31,757 nucleotides of DNA from Parabacteroides sp. (GTDB lineage Bacteria; Bacteroidota; Bacteroidia; Bacteroidales; Tannerellaceae): NCBI GenBank assembly GCA_020026285.1, contig JAHHQS010000031.1, positions 1-31,757 of the forward strand, read 5' to 3'. The position numbers and the translations under genes were made by a program. Numbering within the stretch: position 1 is the first letter of the stretch; each line of letters opens with the position of its first letter. The notes beneath the pieces were generated by a model. It was not told where the DNA came from. It did no database searches and saw nothing but the letters and a program-made list of their open reading frames with translations. This document shows, in pieces, positions 15,263 to 23,267 of the stretch.

Positions 15263-16375
15263 TTATTTACCTTTAGTTACGTGTACTCGTTGAGTTGGTG
15301 CTAGATGTTCATTACGATAGTCTATTTCTTTAACAACTTCTTCCGCTAATTCACGGAATGCATTCCCTGTAATGGAATTAGGATTCAGAGCAACAGGCTT
15401 TCCCTCATCACCACCTTCACAGATACTTTGAACAATTGGAATTTGTCCTAATAAAGGGACATTTAATTCTTCAGCCAATCGTTTGCATCCTTCTTTGCCA
15501 AATAAGTAATATTTGTTTTCAGGTAATTCAGCAGGAGTGAACCAGGCCATGTTTTCAATTAAACCCAGTACAGGAACATTAACTTTTTCACCTAAGAACA
15601 TACTGATTCCTTTACGGGCGTCAGCTAATGCAACTTCCTGCGGTGTACTGACAACAATAGCTCCGGTAATTGCTAATGTCTGAACCATTGTTAAATGAAT
15701 ATCGCTTGTTCCTGGAGGAAGGTCAATCAGGAAATAATCCAATTCCCCCCAGTGTGCATCACCTATCAATTGTTTCAGAGCATTACTTGCCATCGCTCCA
15801 CGCCATAAAACAGCATCTTCCTTATTAACAAAGAAACCGATAGAAAGCATCTTTACTCCATAGTTTTCGGCAGGTTCGATCAGTTCACGTCCTTCAGCCT
15901 CCACCATATATGGACGAGCTTCTTCCAGGTTAAACATCTTAGGCTGTGACGGGCCGAAAATATCTGCGTCTAATAGTCCCACTTTATAACCTAATCCGGC
16001 TAAGGCTACAGCTAAATTGGCTGCTACTGTACTTTTACCAACACCACCTTTTCCTGAGGAAACAGCAATGATGTTCTTGACTTGAGGAAGCAGCTTGTCT
16101 GGTTCAGGACGGGCAAGTTGTTTTGCCTTTACTGTAATATTATTTTTAATATTTACATCCGGACTTACATAAGTCAGGATAGCCGTTTCAGCAGCTTTCA
16201 CTACCGAACGGATGAATGGATCGTTCGGCTTGTCAAAAATTAATGAGAATGTAACATTCATACCGTCGATACGAATGTTATCCTCTACCATCTCCATTTC
16301 TACCAGGTTTTTACCTGTTCCAGGATAACGCACTGTTTTCAGTGCCTCCATGATCAATTGAGGGTATATAGTCAT
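15263..16375 (-). CDS. mrp: Mrp/NBP35-type P-loop ATPase (Fe-S carrier family), CxxC motif absent
   Basis: Mrp/ApbC proteins are ParA-fold ATPases that carry and transfer 4Fe-4S clusters. In 370 residues there is an N-terminal MIP18-like domain (about 1-85) and the P-loop ATPase with the deviant Walker A SGKGGVGKST (107-116), GLLDADIFGPSQP (133-145) and LIDLPPGTSD (216-225). The family's cluster-binding CPxC, normally just after the ENM segment, is missing: here residues 274-293 read ENMAWFTPAELPENKYYLFG with no cysteine. Only Cys297 and one more near 319 remain in the C-terminal half. It may be a non-cluster or differently bound form typical of this lineage. It lies 20 nt after trmB on the same strand. 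Confidence 0.9.
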   Translation of the reverse strand: MTIYPQLIMEALKTVRYPGTGKNLVEMEMVEDNIRIDGMNVTFSLIFDKPNDPFIRSVVKAAETAILTYVSPDVNIKNNITVKAKQLARPEPDKLLPQVKNIIAVSSGKGGVGKSTVAANLAVALAGLGYKVGLLDADIFGPSQPKMFNLEEARPYMVEAEGRELIEPAENYGVKMLSIGFFVNKEDAVLWRGAMASNALKQLIGDAHWGELDYFLIDLPPGTSDIHLTMVQTLAITGAIVVSTPQEVALADARKGISMFLGEKVNVPVLGLIENMAWFTPAELPENKYYLFGKEGCKRLAEELNVPLLGQIPIVQSICEGGDEGKPVALNPNSITGNAFRELAEEVVKEIDYRNEHLAPTQRVHVTKGK

Positions 16376-16395
16376 AATTTTAAAATTAAGTTCTT

Positions 16396-17154
16396 TTATT
16401 TTCCAGATGCTAAAGCGCTCCTTTTGCTGCGGTTAAAACTGCGATAGGCATCGTATTCAATCTCTACATCCGGTTCAATCAGTTCATCTCGCTCTTCACA
16501 GACAAACTGGATGTATTTGATATTTAATCCACGATCCAGCCACTGTTGTTCGTAATAGGTACGAATAGAAAGGATATCATCAGCTAATCCGCAATGATAT
16601 AAATCATCTGTTGACACTTTAACCGGGTAATGATTGGCTTTTACCATCTCACATGTATAGGTATACATAAAGTTACTGTCTGTTTTCAGATGTATTAATC
16701 CTTCTCCGGAAAGAATCTGTCTGTACATTTTCATGAAACGGGTAGAAGTAAGACGCTTGTTGACCTTTTTCATCTGCGGATCAGGGAATGTAATCCATAT
16801 TTCAGCAACTTCGCCTGGAGCAAAGAAATGGGCAATCAATTCAATGCTGGTACGTAGGAAGGCAACATTCGTCATACCGCTTTCTAGTGATTCTTTGGCA
16901 CCGCTCCACATTCTGGCACCTTTAATGTCTACCCCTATAAAGTTCTTTTCAGGAAATAGACGTCCTAAACCTACGGTGTATTCTCCTTTGCCACAACCTA
17001 ACTCTAAAACAATCGGATTGTTGTTTTTAAAGAACTTTTCATTCCAATGTCCTCGCATTGGAAACCCTTCTGTCTGTAGTACACTAAACGGGTATTGGAA
17101 CACGTGCGGATATCCCGCCATGTCATCAAATTTCGCTAATTTATTCTTTCCCAT
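16396..17154 (-). CDS. trmB: tRNA (guanine-N7-)-methyltransferase
   Basis: TrmB methylates G46 of the tRNA variable loop using SAM. At 252 residues, visible parts are the SAM-binding motif [10 protein letters not shown] (50-59), the acidic end of beta-2 [13 protein letters not shown] (71-83), and [20 protein letters not shown] (121-140), the family catalytic loop with the slight change PDPQ for PDPW. The ATG at 17152-17154 matches the usual family N-terminus. A -7 box TATCTTTG lies so close upstream (17159-17166) that the mRNA may be almost leaderless. First gene of a two-gene unit with mrp, divergent from surE. Confidence 0.95.
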   Translation of the reverse strand: MGKNKLAKFDDMAGYPHVFQYPFSVLQTEGFPMRGHWNEKFFKNNNPIVLELGCGKGEYTVGLGRLFPEKNFIGVDIKGARMWSGAKESLESGMTNVAFLRTSIELIAHFFAPGEVAEIWITFPDPQMKKVNKRLTSTRFMKMYRQILSGEGLIHLKTDSNFMYTYTCEMVKANHYPVKVSTDDLYHCGLADDILSIRTYYEQQWLDRGLNIKYIQFVCEERDELIEPDVEIEYDAYRSFNRSKRSALASGK

Positions 17155-17158
17155 AATG

Positions 17159-17166
17159 CAAAGATA
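17159..17166 (-). promoter_or_regulatory. -7 box of trmB-mrp (TATCTTTG)
   Basis: Exact TAnnTTTG on the minus strand, 4 nt from the trmB start codon. It is separated by only 11 bp from the facing-away copy for surE at 17178-17185. Confidence 0.6.
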
Positions 17167-17177
17167 GCATTTTTAAG

Positions 17178-17185
17178 TATCTTTG
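17178..17185 (+). promoter_or_regulatory. -7 box of surE-lpxB (TATCTTTG)
   Basis: Exact TAnnTTTG on the plus strand, 33 nt before the surE ATG at 17219, predicting a leader of roughly 28 nt. It is an inverted copy of the trmB box at 17159-17166, so RNA polymerase on one would block the other. Confidence 0.6.
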
Positions 17186-17218
17186 TTCGTTAGAAAACTG
17201 GAATTAAATAAAAATAAG

Positions 17219-17980
17219 ATGGATAAGAAACCGTTGATTCTACTGACGAATGATGATGGATTTCGTGCAAAAGGTATACAAGAGTTGATAGAAGCATTGA
17301 AAGATTTGGGAGAATTGGTCGTTGTGGCACCTGATGGTCCCCGTTCTGGAATGTCTAGTGCTATTACTTCGTTGGTACCTATTCGTTATCAGCTTGAATG
17401 GGAGAAACCGGGTGTAACGGTGTATAGTTGTACTGGAACCCCTGCTGATTGTGTGAAATTAGCGGCTCATACCGTACTTGATCGTCAGCCCGATCTGGTT
17501 ATAGCAGGAATCAATCATGGTGGAAATATGGCTATCTGTGTGAATTATTCCGGAACCATGGGAGCTGTGGCAGAAGGTTGTATAATTGGTGTCCCTTCAA
17601 TAGGTATTTCTTTATTGGATCATCGTCCGGATGCAGATTTTACTGAATGTTGTCGCTTGGGAAGAAGTGTTGTAGAACAAGTCTTAAAGAATGGTCTTCC
17701 ACATGGCACTTATTTGAATTTGAATGTTCCAGTACAGATTCCAGTTAAAGGATTAAAAGTCTGTCATCAGGCTGATGGAAGATGGGTGAAAGAATATCGT
17801 GAAGCAAGTGATGCAAGTAATAAGCCTGTCTATTGGTTGACAGGTTATTTCCGCAATGATGATACTCATGAAAATAATGATGATAAACTCTTGAATGAAG
17901 GTTATGCAACTTTGGTTCCATGTAAAGTGGATGTGACTGATTATGCCTTTATGAAAGAACTGGAAGATTGGAATTTATAA
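17219..17980 (+). CDS. surE: 5'/3'-nucleotidase SurE
   Basis: A metal-dependent nucleoside 5'/3'-monophosphatase of stationary-phase survival type. From the ATG at 17219 the protein is 253 residues and begins [14 protein letters not shown]. The metal ligands are Asp12, Asp13, Ser43 (in PRSGMSSAI) and Asn99 (in AGINHGGN); [11 protein letters not shown] (72-82) is the substrate-specificity stretch. A TTG at 17183 would lie inside the promoter box, so the ATG is preferred. lpxB follows after 12 nt, a pairing with no obvious shared pathway. Confidence 0.97.
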   Translation: MDKKPLILLTNDDGFRAKGIQELIEALKDLGELVVVAPDGPRSGMSSAITSLVPIRYQLEWEKPGVTVYSCTGTPADCVKLAAHTVLDRQPDLVIAGINHGGNMAICVNYSGTMGAVAEGCIIGVPSIGISLLDHRPDADFTECCRLGRSVVEQVLKNGLPHGTYLNLNVPVQIPVKGLKVCHQADGRWVKEYREASDASNKPVYWLTGYFRNDDTHENNDDKLLNEGYATLVPCKVDVTDYAFMKELEDWNL

Positions 17981-17992
17981 TTATAAGAGACT

Positions 17993-19123
17993 ATGAAATA
18001 TTACCTCATTGCTGGTGAAGCTTCAGGAGATTTACATGCTTCGAATTTGATGCGTGCTATAAAGGAACAAGATTCTCAAGCCGATTTTCGTTTCTTCGGT
18101 GGCGATTTGATGCAGCAGGTTGGTGGAAAGCTGGTAAAACATTATCGAGAAATGGCTTTTATGGGGATTATACCTGTATTAATGAATTTGCCGACGATAT
18201 TAAATAATATGAAGGTCTGTCGTGAAGATATACGAAATTATCAGCCGGATGTGGTAATATTAGTTGATTATCCAGGATTTAATTTGAAAATAGCTCAGTT
18301 TGTGAAAACTGAATTACATCTTCCGGTACATTATTATATTTCACCCAAAATTTGGGCTTGGAAACAATATCGTATCAAAGCTTTTCGTAAGTATGTTGAT
18401 CATATTTACTCCATACTGCCTTTCGAACCAGCATTTTTTCATCGATTGAATTATGAAGTGGATTATGTTGGCAATCCTTCTGTAGACGCTGTAGATGCTT
18501 ACAAGCAAAATCCTGTAGGGAAATCAGATTTTTTTAGGATGAACAGACTGGAAGAGAAACCTGTTTTTGCTATTCTTGCAGGCAGTCGGAAACAGGAAAT
18601 AAAGGATAATCTGCCAACGATGCTTCGAGTTGCGGCTCGTTTCCCGGAATATCAGGCTGTTATAGCCGGAGCTCCCGGTATTGATCCTGAATATTATCAG
18701 CAATATTGTGGAGATTCTACTGCTCATATTATTTTTAAACAGACTTATCCTCTATTGCAGCATAGTGATGTCGCTTTAGTTACTTCAGGAACGGCAACAT
18801 TAGAAACTGCTTTATTCCGGGTACCACAAGCTGTTTGTTATTTTGTAAAGGCAGGAAGATTGTCGTCATTTATTTTTAAACATTTCTTCCATATTCCATT
18901 TATTTCTCTTGTCAATCTGATAGCCGGAAAAGAAGTTGTTCAGGAATTGTTCGCAGCTCGTTTTTCCGAAGAGGAAATATATCAAGAAATGAATCGTATT
19001 ATTCATCAGTCAGACTATCGTCAGGCGATGATGCAAGAGTATGATCGCATTCTTCAGCTATTGGGTTCTGCAGGAGCTTCCAGACGTGCAGCGGCTCTTA
19101 TTTGTCAGCGTATAAAACATTAA
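17993..19123 (+). CDS. lpxB: Lipid-A-disaccharide synthase
   Basis: LpxB (GT19) joins UDP-2,3-diacylglucosamine and lipid X to form the lipid A disaccharide at the inner-membrane surface. At 376 residues, seen features are the N-terminal IAGEASGDLHASNL (6-19), VDYPGFN (91-97), where the acidic residue of the active site is expected, YISPKIWAWKQYR (115-127), and the C-terminal donor-binding TSGTATLETAL. It shows that the organism makes lipid A. Second gene of the surE unit. No terminator is visible directly after it. Confidence 0.97.
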   Translation: MKYYLIAGEASGDLHASNLMRAIKEQDSQADFRFFGGDLMQQVGGKLVKHYREMAFMGIIPVLMNLPTILNNMKVCREDIRNYQPDVVILVDYPGFNLKIAQFVKTELHLPVHYYISPKIWAWKQYRIKAFRKYVDHIYSILPFEPAFFHRLNYEVDYVGNPSVDAVDAYKQNPVGKSDFFRMNRLEEKPVFAILAGSRKQEIKDNLPTMLRVAARFPEYQAVIAGAPGIDPEYYQQYCGDSTAHIIFKQTYPLLQHSDVALVTSGTATLETALFRVPQAVCYFVKAGRLSSFIFKHFFHIPFISLVNLIAGKEVVQELFAARFSEEEIYQEMNRIIHQSDYRQAMMQEYDRILQLLGSAGASRRAAALICQRIKH

Positions 19124-19150
19124 CATTTTTTTGTATAAATCGGTGCAGCA

Positions 19151-19190
19151 AATTTGTTTCCAAGTACATCTGTCTATATAGAAACAAATT
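19151..19190 (+). promoter_or_regulatory. Perfect 10-bp inverted repeat upstream of NigD-like gene
   Basis: AATTTGTTTC (19151-19160) and GAAACAAATT (19181-19190) form a perfect inverted repeat with a 20-nt spacer, ending 14 nt before the ATG at 19205. There is no U-run after it, so it is more likely an operator or a leader hairpin than a terminator of lpxB. No exact -7 box is seen in this gap. Confidence 0.4.
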
Positions 19191-19204
19191 AAAAAACTAG
19201 ATTT

Positions 19205-19942
19205 ATGAAATTTTGGAAATCTGCATGGATATTTATCACTATGGCTATAGGCTTTATAGGTCTGACTTCTTGTGGTGATGATGATTCTTATTCTTTGGAT
19301 AATTTTGCTGTAGAATTAATGACTGTTGTACCCGATGGAAATGCTTATTTCTTACGTCGTGACAACGGGGAAACTTTATGGCCCTTGGCAACTAATTATC
19401 CTTCATATCGTTTTTCCAAGACACGTGCATTGGTAAATTACACCATGTTGTCTGATTCAATATCAGGTTTTAGCCATGGAGTAAAAGTGAATTGGATTGA
19501 TAATGTGTTGACTAAGAATATTGATGAATATAAAGGTGCTGATAATGATACGATTTATGGAACGGATCCAGTAGCTATTGATGCAATGTTTATTGGTGAT
19601 GGATATCTGAATGTCCGTTTCGGAGCGAATTTTGGTAATAAGGGGATTAAACACAAAGTCAGTCTAATTCCTGCTGTTGCCGATGGTAATGAACCTTATG
19701 TATTTGAATTTCGTCATAATGCATTCAAGGATGAACCTCTTTATGGTGTAAAAGGAACAGTCGCATTTGACCTTTCTTCATTGAAAGACACCGCTGGCAA
19801 AACTGTTAAATTAAACATCCGGGTTCATACTTTTGAAGGTTATAAGACAATTACATTAGATTATAATTCTAATGGTTCAGCTTTACAGACACAACCTCAA
19901 CAGATACGTTCAAATGAATCTGGAGAGAACCTTATTCGATAA
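19205..19942 (+). CDS. NigD-like lipoprotein
   Basis: A 245-residue lipoprotein with signal peptide and lipobox LTSC (Cys23), followed by an Asp-rich GDDD start of the mature protein, typical of Bacteroidales surface lipoproteins. The domain order (short N-terminal beta-barrel part around VPDGNAYFLRRDNGETLWP, then a larger beta-sandwich) is what I recognise as the NigD family. It is named after the putative immunity gene in the nigrescin bacteriocin locus of Prevotella; most copies, like this one, are not next to a bacteriocin. Function unknown. It is bounded by an inverted repeat upstream and a strong terminator downstream, so probably monocistronic. Confidence 0.8.
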   Translation: MKFWKSAWIFITMAIGFIGLTSCGDDDSYSLDNFAVELMTVVPDGNAYFLRRDNGETLWPLATNYPSYRFSKTRALVNYTMLSDSISGFSHGVKVNWIDNVLTKNIDEYKGADNDTIYGTDPVAIDAMFIGDGYLNVRFGANFGNKGIKHKVSLIPAVADGNEPYVFEFRHNAFKDEPLYGVKGTVAFDLSSLKDTAGKTVKLNIRVHTFEGYKTITLDYNSNGSALQTQPQQIRSNESGENLIR

Positions 19943-20021
19943 AAAAGTATTTACAATAGCTTTTCCCTCATAACTTTTGAGTAAATGATAAGAAATCATA
20001 ACTCGTTGTTAAAAGTATCGG

Positions 20022-20055
20022 GCGCAGGAGATCGTGAGATCTTTTGCGCTTTTTT
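20022..20055 (+). terminator. Strong terminator after NigD-like gene
   Basis: GCGCAGGAGATC (20022-20033) pairs with GATCTTTTGCGC (20038-20049) with two G-U wobbles and a GTGA tetraloop, followed by TTTTTT. The wobbles make it strand-specific (A-C mismatches on the minus strand). It ends 3 bp before the stop codon of the convergent SDR gene. Confidence 0.85.
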
Positions 20056-20057
20056 GT

Positions 20058-21068
20058 TTATATCCATTTTTCTTTACGATACCATTCAATACATTCTTCC
20101 AGTCCTTTGCGTAAAGGATATTCAGCTTTGAAATGCAAATCGTTTTGTAAAGGAGTGATATCACAGATCCAGTTTCGTTGTTTCAGAATTTTATATTTGT
20201 CTGTGTTTAATGTCATGCTTTTGTGAAAAAGCTTTCCTATCTTTTCGGAAACTACACAAGCGGCATAAACTAATGGTAGAGGAATACGAGCGTGTATAAC
20301 CCATTTTTTGCCTAAAATCTCCTGAACTAATCGGGCATAGGACGAATCCGTATAAATATCTCCATCAGCCACGAAATACTCTTTATTTTGAATGGAAGGA
20401 TTCTCTAATGCCGATAAGGCGACAGAAGCGAGATCTTTTACATAAATGAAAGTTATTTGTTGAGGAGTTTTCCCTACAGCCAGATCAAATCCTCCAAGAA
20501 TACTTTTTATTTCTAGAAAATAATCTTTTTCTCCAGGTCCATAAACACCTGTAGGACGTAAAATGACGTATGGAATTTCTTTCTGGCTTCGAAGGTAATT
20601 CTCTGCTTTTAATTTACTTTCCCCATAATCAGTATTAGGCCGTTGTGGGTCGGTTAATTTGATGGGAGTCATTCCTGTTTCATCCCCTAGGCCATAACTG
20701 CTAAGACTGCTCATTAAAAGAAACTTTTGTGGAGGACAGACTGTTGACAAAGCATTCAGAAAGCGATGGGTGTTTTCTGAATTTACTTCGTAGAACAAAG
20801 ATTTATTAGTTGTTTTGGTCAGACCTGCATTGTGAATTACAAACTGCCAGCCTCCGTTCTTGATTGCAAAATCCTGAATCTGTCCGGTCAGAATCTTTTC
20901 ATCAGAATAATTTAAATTGATGAAATGTATACGTTCATCTTTCAGATGCTCCAGATTACTGTGTTTACGTACACCAGCCCAGACATCATAACCTCTGTTT
21001 AAAGCTTCTTCTACCAGGAAACCTCCTATAAAGCCGCTTGCACCTGTAATTAATATCTTTTCTTTCAT
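20058..21068 (-). CDS. NAD-dependent epimerase/dehydratase family protein (extended SDR)
   Basis: A 336-residue Rossmann-fold protein. The start is set at 21068 (MKEKILITGASG). The dinucleotide-binding motif is GASGFIG (9-15) and the catalytic YxxxK is Tyr148-Gly-Glu-Ser-Lys152, with SSLSSYG supplying the Ser. PTGVYGPGEKDYF is typical of extended SDRs acting on nucleotide sugars, flavonol-like ketones or sterols. The substrate is not decidable from sequence. The start codon overlaps the stop of the small membrane protein upstream by 4 nt, placing it last in the zinc-transport operon. Confidence 0.85.
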   Translation of the reverse strand: MKEKILITGASGFIGGFLVEEALNRGYDVWAGVRKHSNLEHLKDERIHFINLNYSDEKILTGQIQDFAIKNGGWQFVIHNAGLTKTTNKSLFYEVNSENTHRFLNALSTVCPPQKFLLMSSLSSYGLGDETGMTPIKLTDPQRPNTDYGESKLKAENYLRSQKEIPYVILRPTGVYGPGEKDYFLEIKSILGGFDLAVGKTPQQITFIYVKDLASVALSALENPSIQNKEYFVADGDIYTDSSYARLVQEILGKKWVIHARIPLPLVYAACVVSEKIGKLFHKSMTLNTDKYKILKQRNWICDITPLQNDLHFKAEYPLRKGLEECIEWYRKEKWI

Positions 21069-21277
21069 TCTTTGTTGTCCTTCATATAATAAACATAGTA
21101 ATACCAAAGCAGACCGATCCAGTTTAAGAAAAGAATGGTTGCCATCCACATAATCTTTTGTTTCCCGCTGATGAAAGGATTTTGAGATATCGCTTTCCAG
21201 CCGAAAAGAACAACAGCAACAGCTGCTATAAATCCGATTTCAGGTAAACTGATCAATCCTAATAGTGCTTTCCACAT
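21065..21277 (-). CDS. Small two-helix membrane protein, PLDc_N-like
   Basis: Seventy residues with two hydrophobic helices (about 8-27 and 43-63) joined by a short polar loop NPFISGKQK, ending in a charged tail. The pattern of a second helix with W..ATILFLNWIGLLWYYYVY resembles the phospholipase D N-terminal (PLDc_N) transmembrane domain found alone in many bacteria. It starts 5 nt after the ATPase gene and overlaps the SDR gene by 4 nt, so it is translated in the same operon. Function unknown. Confidence 0.7.
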   Translation of the reverse strand: MWKALLGLISLPEIGFIAAVAVVLFGWKAISQNPFISGKQKIMWMATILFLNWIGLLWYYYVYYMKDNKE

Positions 21278-21282
21278 AGTAG

Positions 21283-22050
21283 TTACTCGCTTATATGTTC
21301 ATGATTTTTTAAAACTCGGTGTGGAAGATATCCATGACCAATTAATTCAAAAGGACAGGCAAATTTTTGATTCAGCCAGTCTGCCGAAACATTGGTCCCT
21401 GAATGGTAATGAAGATCTTCATTTACACAGGCAATATTCTTGACAAGCGATAGAACTGTTCCTACGTCATGAGAGACTAGAATGACAGCACTCTCTTTAT
21501 TAACTTCTTGTAATAAAGGATAAAACTTGGATTCAAAACGTTTGTCAACATATGAATTTGGTTCGTCCAAAATTAATATCTGGGGGTGAGATACCATCGA
21601 TCTCCCTAATAGAACCCGTTGTAATTGTCCTCCTGATAATTCAGCAATGGAACGATTTCGCAGATCTCCTAATCCCATCATTTCAATGGTTTCATTAATT
21701 TGGACTTTTTGCTCTTTAGAATATGAATGCAAAAGAGGTTTTTCTGAAGCCAGACCGGACGCTATGACTTCATTAACTGAAATTGGAAATTTTCTGTCGA
21801 TCAAACTCATCTGTGGCAGATATCCTATTTTGAGTTGCTTGACTTTCTCTCCATGCTGGTAAAAAGAAATATCGCCTTGTTTAGGGGTAATTAGTCCTAA
21901 TATCACTTTCAGAAGAGTTGTTTTCCCTCCACCATTAGGACCTATAATTCCCAAAAAATCATTTTCCCAAACAGTTAGAGATACATCCTTCAATACGATT
22001 TTGTTATCGTAGCCGGCTGTAATGTGTTCTAATTCGATCAGCTTTTCCAT
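21283..22050 (-). CDS. Metal (zinc/manganese) ABC transporter ATP-binding protein, ZnuC-like
   Basis: A 255-residue ABC ATPase with Walker A GPNGGGKTT (37-45; a Gly where Ser/Cys is usual), Q-loop LPQMS (78-82), signature LSGGQLQR (138-145), Walker B ILILDEP (158-164) and H-loop His194. The sequence and the pairing with a ZnuA-like binding protein point to the family of zinc/manganese importers. Its start is 1 nt from the stop of the binding-protein gene. No permease follows, so the membrane partner must be encoded elsewhere. Confidence 0.85.
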   Translation of the reverse strand: MEKLIELEHITAGYDNKIVLKDVSLTVWENDFLGIIGPNGGGKTTLLKVILGLITPKQGDISFYQHGEKVKQLKIGYLPQMSLIDRKFPISVNEVIASGLASEKPLLHSYSKEQKVQINETIEMMGLGDLRNRSIAELSGGQLQRVLLGRSMVSHPQILILDEPNSYVDKRFESKFYPLLQEVNKESAVILVSHDVGTVLSLVKNIACVNEDLHYHSGTNVSADWLNQKFACPFELIGHGYLPHRVLKNHEHISE

Positions 22051-22051
22051 A

Positions 22052-22930
22052 TTACTTGGCCAATATAGTAGCCAGATGAATCATTGCCTCTGGCCAGTTA
22101 TAATCTAAAGGATTTATTTGTTCCAGCTTACAACCAGTTTCTTTTGCAATCAGTTCTGCATTCTTTTGGTCGAATTCCTTCTGGATGAAAACGACTTTAG
22201 CTTTCGATTCATTAGCGGTATCAACTAATTTCTTCAATTGGGCAGGAGAAGGTTCCTTTCCGTCCAGTTCGATACATAGCTGATGCAAGCCGAATTCATT
22301 TGCAAAATATGTCAAAGCTGGATGATAGATGATAAAGGATGTGCCATGAAGAGGCTCCAGGAGTTTCTTCAACGTTTCATCTGTCTTTGTTATCTCATCT
22401 GTCAAAGCCTGATATTTTTCTTTATAAATTGATTGATTGTCTGGATCCAGTTCTATGACTGCATCTAAAATGTTTTTTGCTATTGTTTTAGCTCCCTGTA
22501 TGGATGTCCAGATATGTGGATCGACTAAGCCATGATGGTGATGATGACCTTCGTGATCATGATGAATATGTTCTTCATGATTTTCAATCATTTTCATGCC
22601 TTTTGACAGATCGAATACTTTCATATCCGGGTTTTGCAGACTCAGATTTTTCATCCAGGCTCTTTCAAAGCCGATTTCTCCTATTCGGAAATAAACCATA
22701 CTTTTCCCTATCTGTACCATTTGCTGTGGAGTTGGATCGTATGTTTCAGGACTTTGTCCGGCCGGAGTTACACAATTAACTTCGAACAGGTCGCCTGCAA
22801 TCTTCTCCACGAAATATCGTTGAGGTTCGATAGTTACAGAAATAATTCGTTCTTTTTCAGCTTTTTTTGTTCCACACGAAAGAGTGAACAAGGCTATTAA
22901 AAAGAATGACAGATAATGTATCAACTTCAT
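22052..22930 (-). CDS. Metal ABC transporter substrate-binding lipoprotein, ZnuA-like
   Basis: A 292-residue lipoprotein. The start at 22930 is chosen because it begins the signal peptide MKLIHYLSFFLIALFTLSCG (lipobox TLSC, Cys19), and a -7 box lies just before it. It has the cluster A-I binding-protein fold with a His-rich loop (118-133, eight or more His), as in zinc-specific ZnuA/AdcA proteins. Metal ligands His139 (VDPHIW) and His203 (IYHPAL) are present. The usual first His, in an SPHDY/SPHSF motif, is replaced: the sequence is SPETYDP (60-66), with Glu62 at that place. It leads the operon with the ATPase, the PLDc_N-like protein and the SDR. Confidence 0.88.
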   Translation of the reverse strand: MKLIHYLSFFLIALFTLSCGTKKAEKERIISVTIEPQRYFVEKIAGDLFEVNCVTPAGQSPETYDPTPQQMVQIGKSMVYFRIGEIGFERAWMKNLSLQNPDMKVFDLSKGMKMIENHEEHIHHDHEGHHHHHGLVDPHIWTSIQGAKTIAKNILDAVIELDPDNQSIYKEKYQALTDEITKTDETLKKLLEPLHGTSFIIYHPALTYFANEFGLHQLCIELDGKEPSPAQLKKLVDTANESKAKVVFIQKEFDQKNAELIAKETGCKLEQINPLDYNWPEAMIHLATILAK

Positions 22931-22946
22931 ATTTGAATCTTTTTCG

Positions 22947-22954
22947 CAAAGATA
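22947..22954 (-). promoter_or_regulatory. -7 box of the zinc-uptake operon (TATCTTTG)
   Basis: Exact TAnnTTTG on the minus strand, 16 nt before the start codon at 22930. Predicted leader about 10 nt. Confidence 0.6.
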
Positions 22955-22989
22955 GTGATTTTTAGGCGTTATTTGATATTGGGAAATTT

Positions 22990-23063
22990 GTTGAATCTTC
23001 ATATTTATTGAAAAATTCAAATGATGGTATACTTCATATTTCAATATAACTTTCATTGAAAGT
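22990..23063. promoter_or_regulatory. Cluster of TTGAA/TTCAA inverted repeats upstream of the zinc operon
   Basis: TTGAAaaaTTCAA at 23008-23020, a 7-bp-arm palindrome ACTTTCA-T-TGAAAGT at 23049-23063, and the decamer CTTCATATTT repeated at 22997 and 23032 all lie within about 75 bp, 40-110 bp upstream of the -7 box. Position suggests binding of a regulator, for instance a Zur-type repressor or an activator, but the sequence is not a Zur box that I recognise. Confidence 0.35.
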
Positions 23064-23097
23064 ATAAAATAGAAGATCATGTCGAAAGTTGTTGTGA

Positions 23098-23223
23098 ATA
23101 ACAGATGCCATTTGTTTTGATACGTCCAACTCCGATGGAGCTGTGAGAAAGGTGAGTGCTGTTACAAACTTTCATCAGTCAGGATGGTATTATCCGATGG
23201 ATATAGAATGGGATGCTCATTGA
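23098..23223 (+). pseudogene. Possible relic of a coding sequence (41 open codons, no start)
   Basis: Reading from 23098 gives 41 sense codons ending at TGA 23221-23223, with coding-like content: a stretch AVRKVSAVTNFHQSGW followed by YYPMDIEWDAH. No start codon lies at its beginning, an in-frame stop precedes it directly, and I do not recognise the family. It may be the last part of a decayed gene. The remaining intergenic DNA up to 23267 has only a 6-bp hairpin (23218-23234). Confidence 0.25.
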
Positions 23224-23267
23224 ATATATCAATGGTATGAAAATGAATCATCGTTTTTTTGTGACTC

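Noticed and set aside
19205..19942. NigD-like protein as a bacteriocin immunity factor
   Set aside because: No bacteriocin, export or regulator gene is adjacent. The family name alone does not support an immunity role here.
22504..22900. Plus-strand open frames across the histidine-rich part of the ZnuA-like gene
   Set aside because: They mirror the biased codons of the His-rich loop and have no independent support.
22931..23080. Start of the ZnuA-like gene at 23080
   Set aside because: The signal peptide and lipobox begin at 22930, and the -7 box at 22947-22954 lies within the extension.
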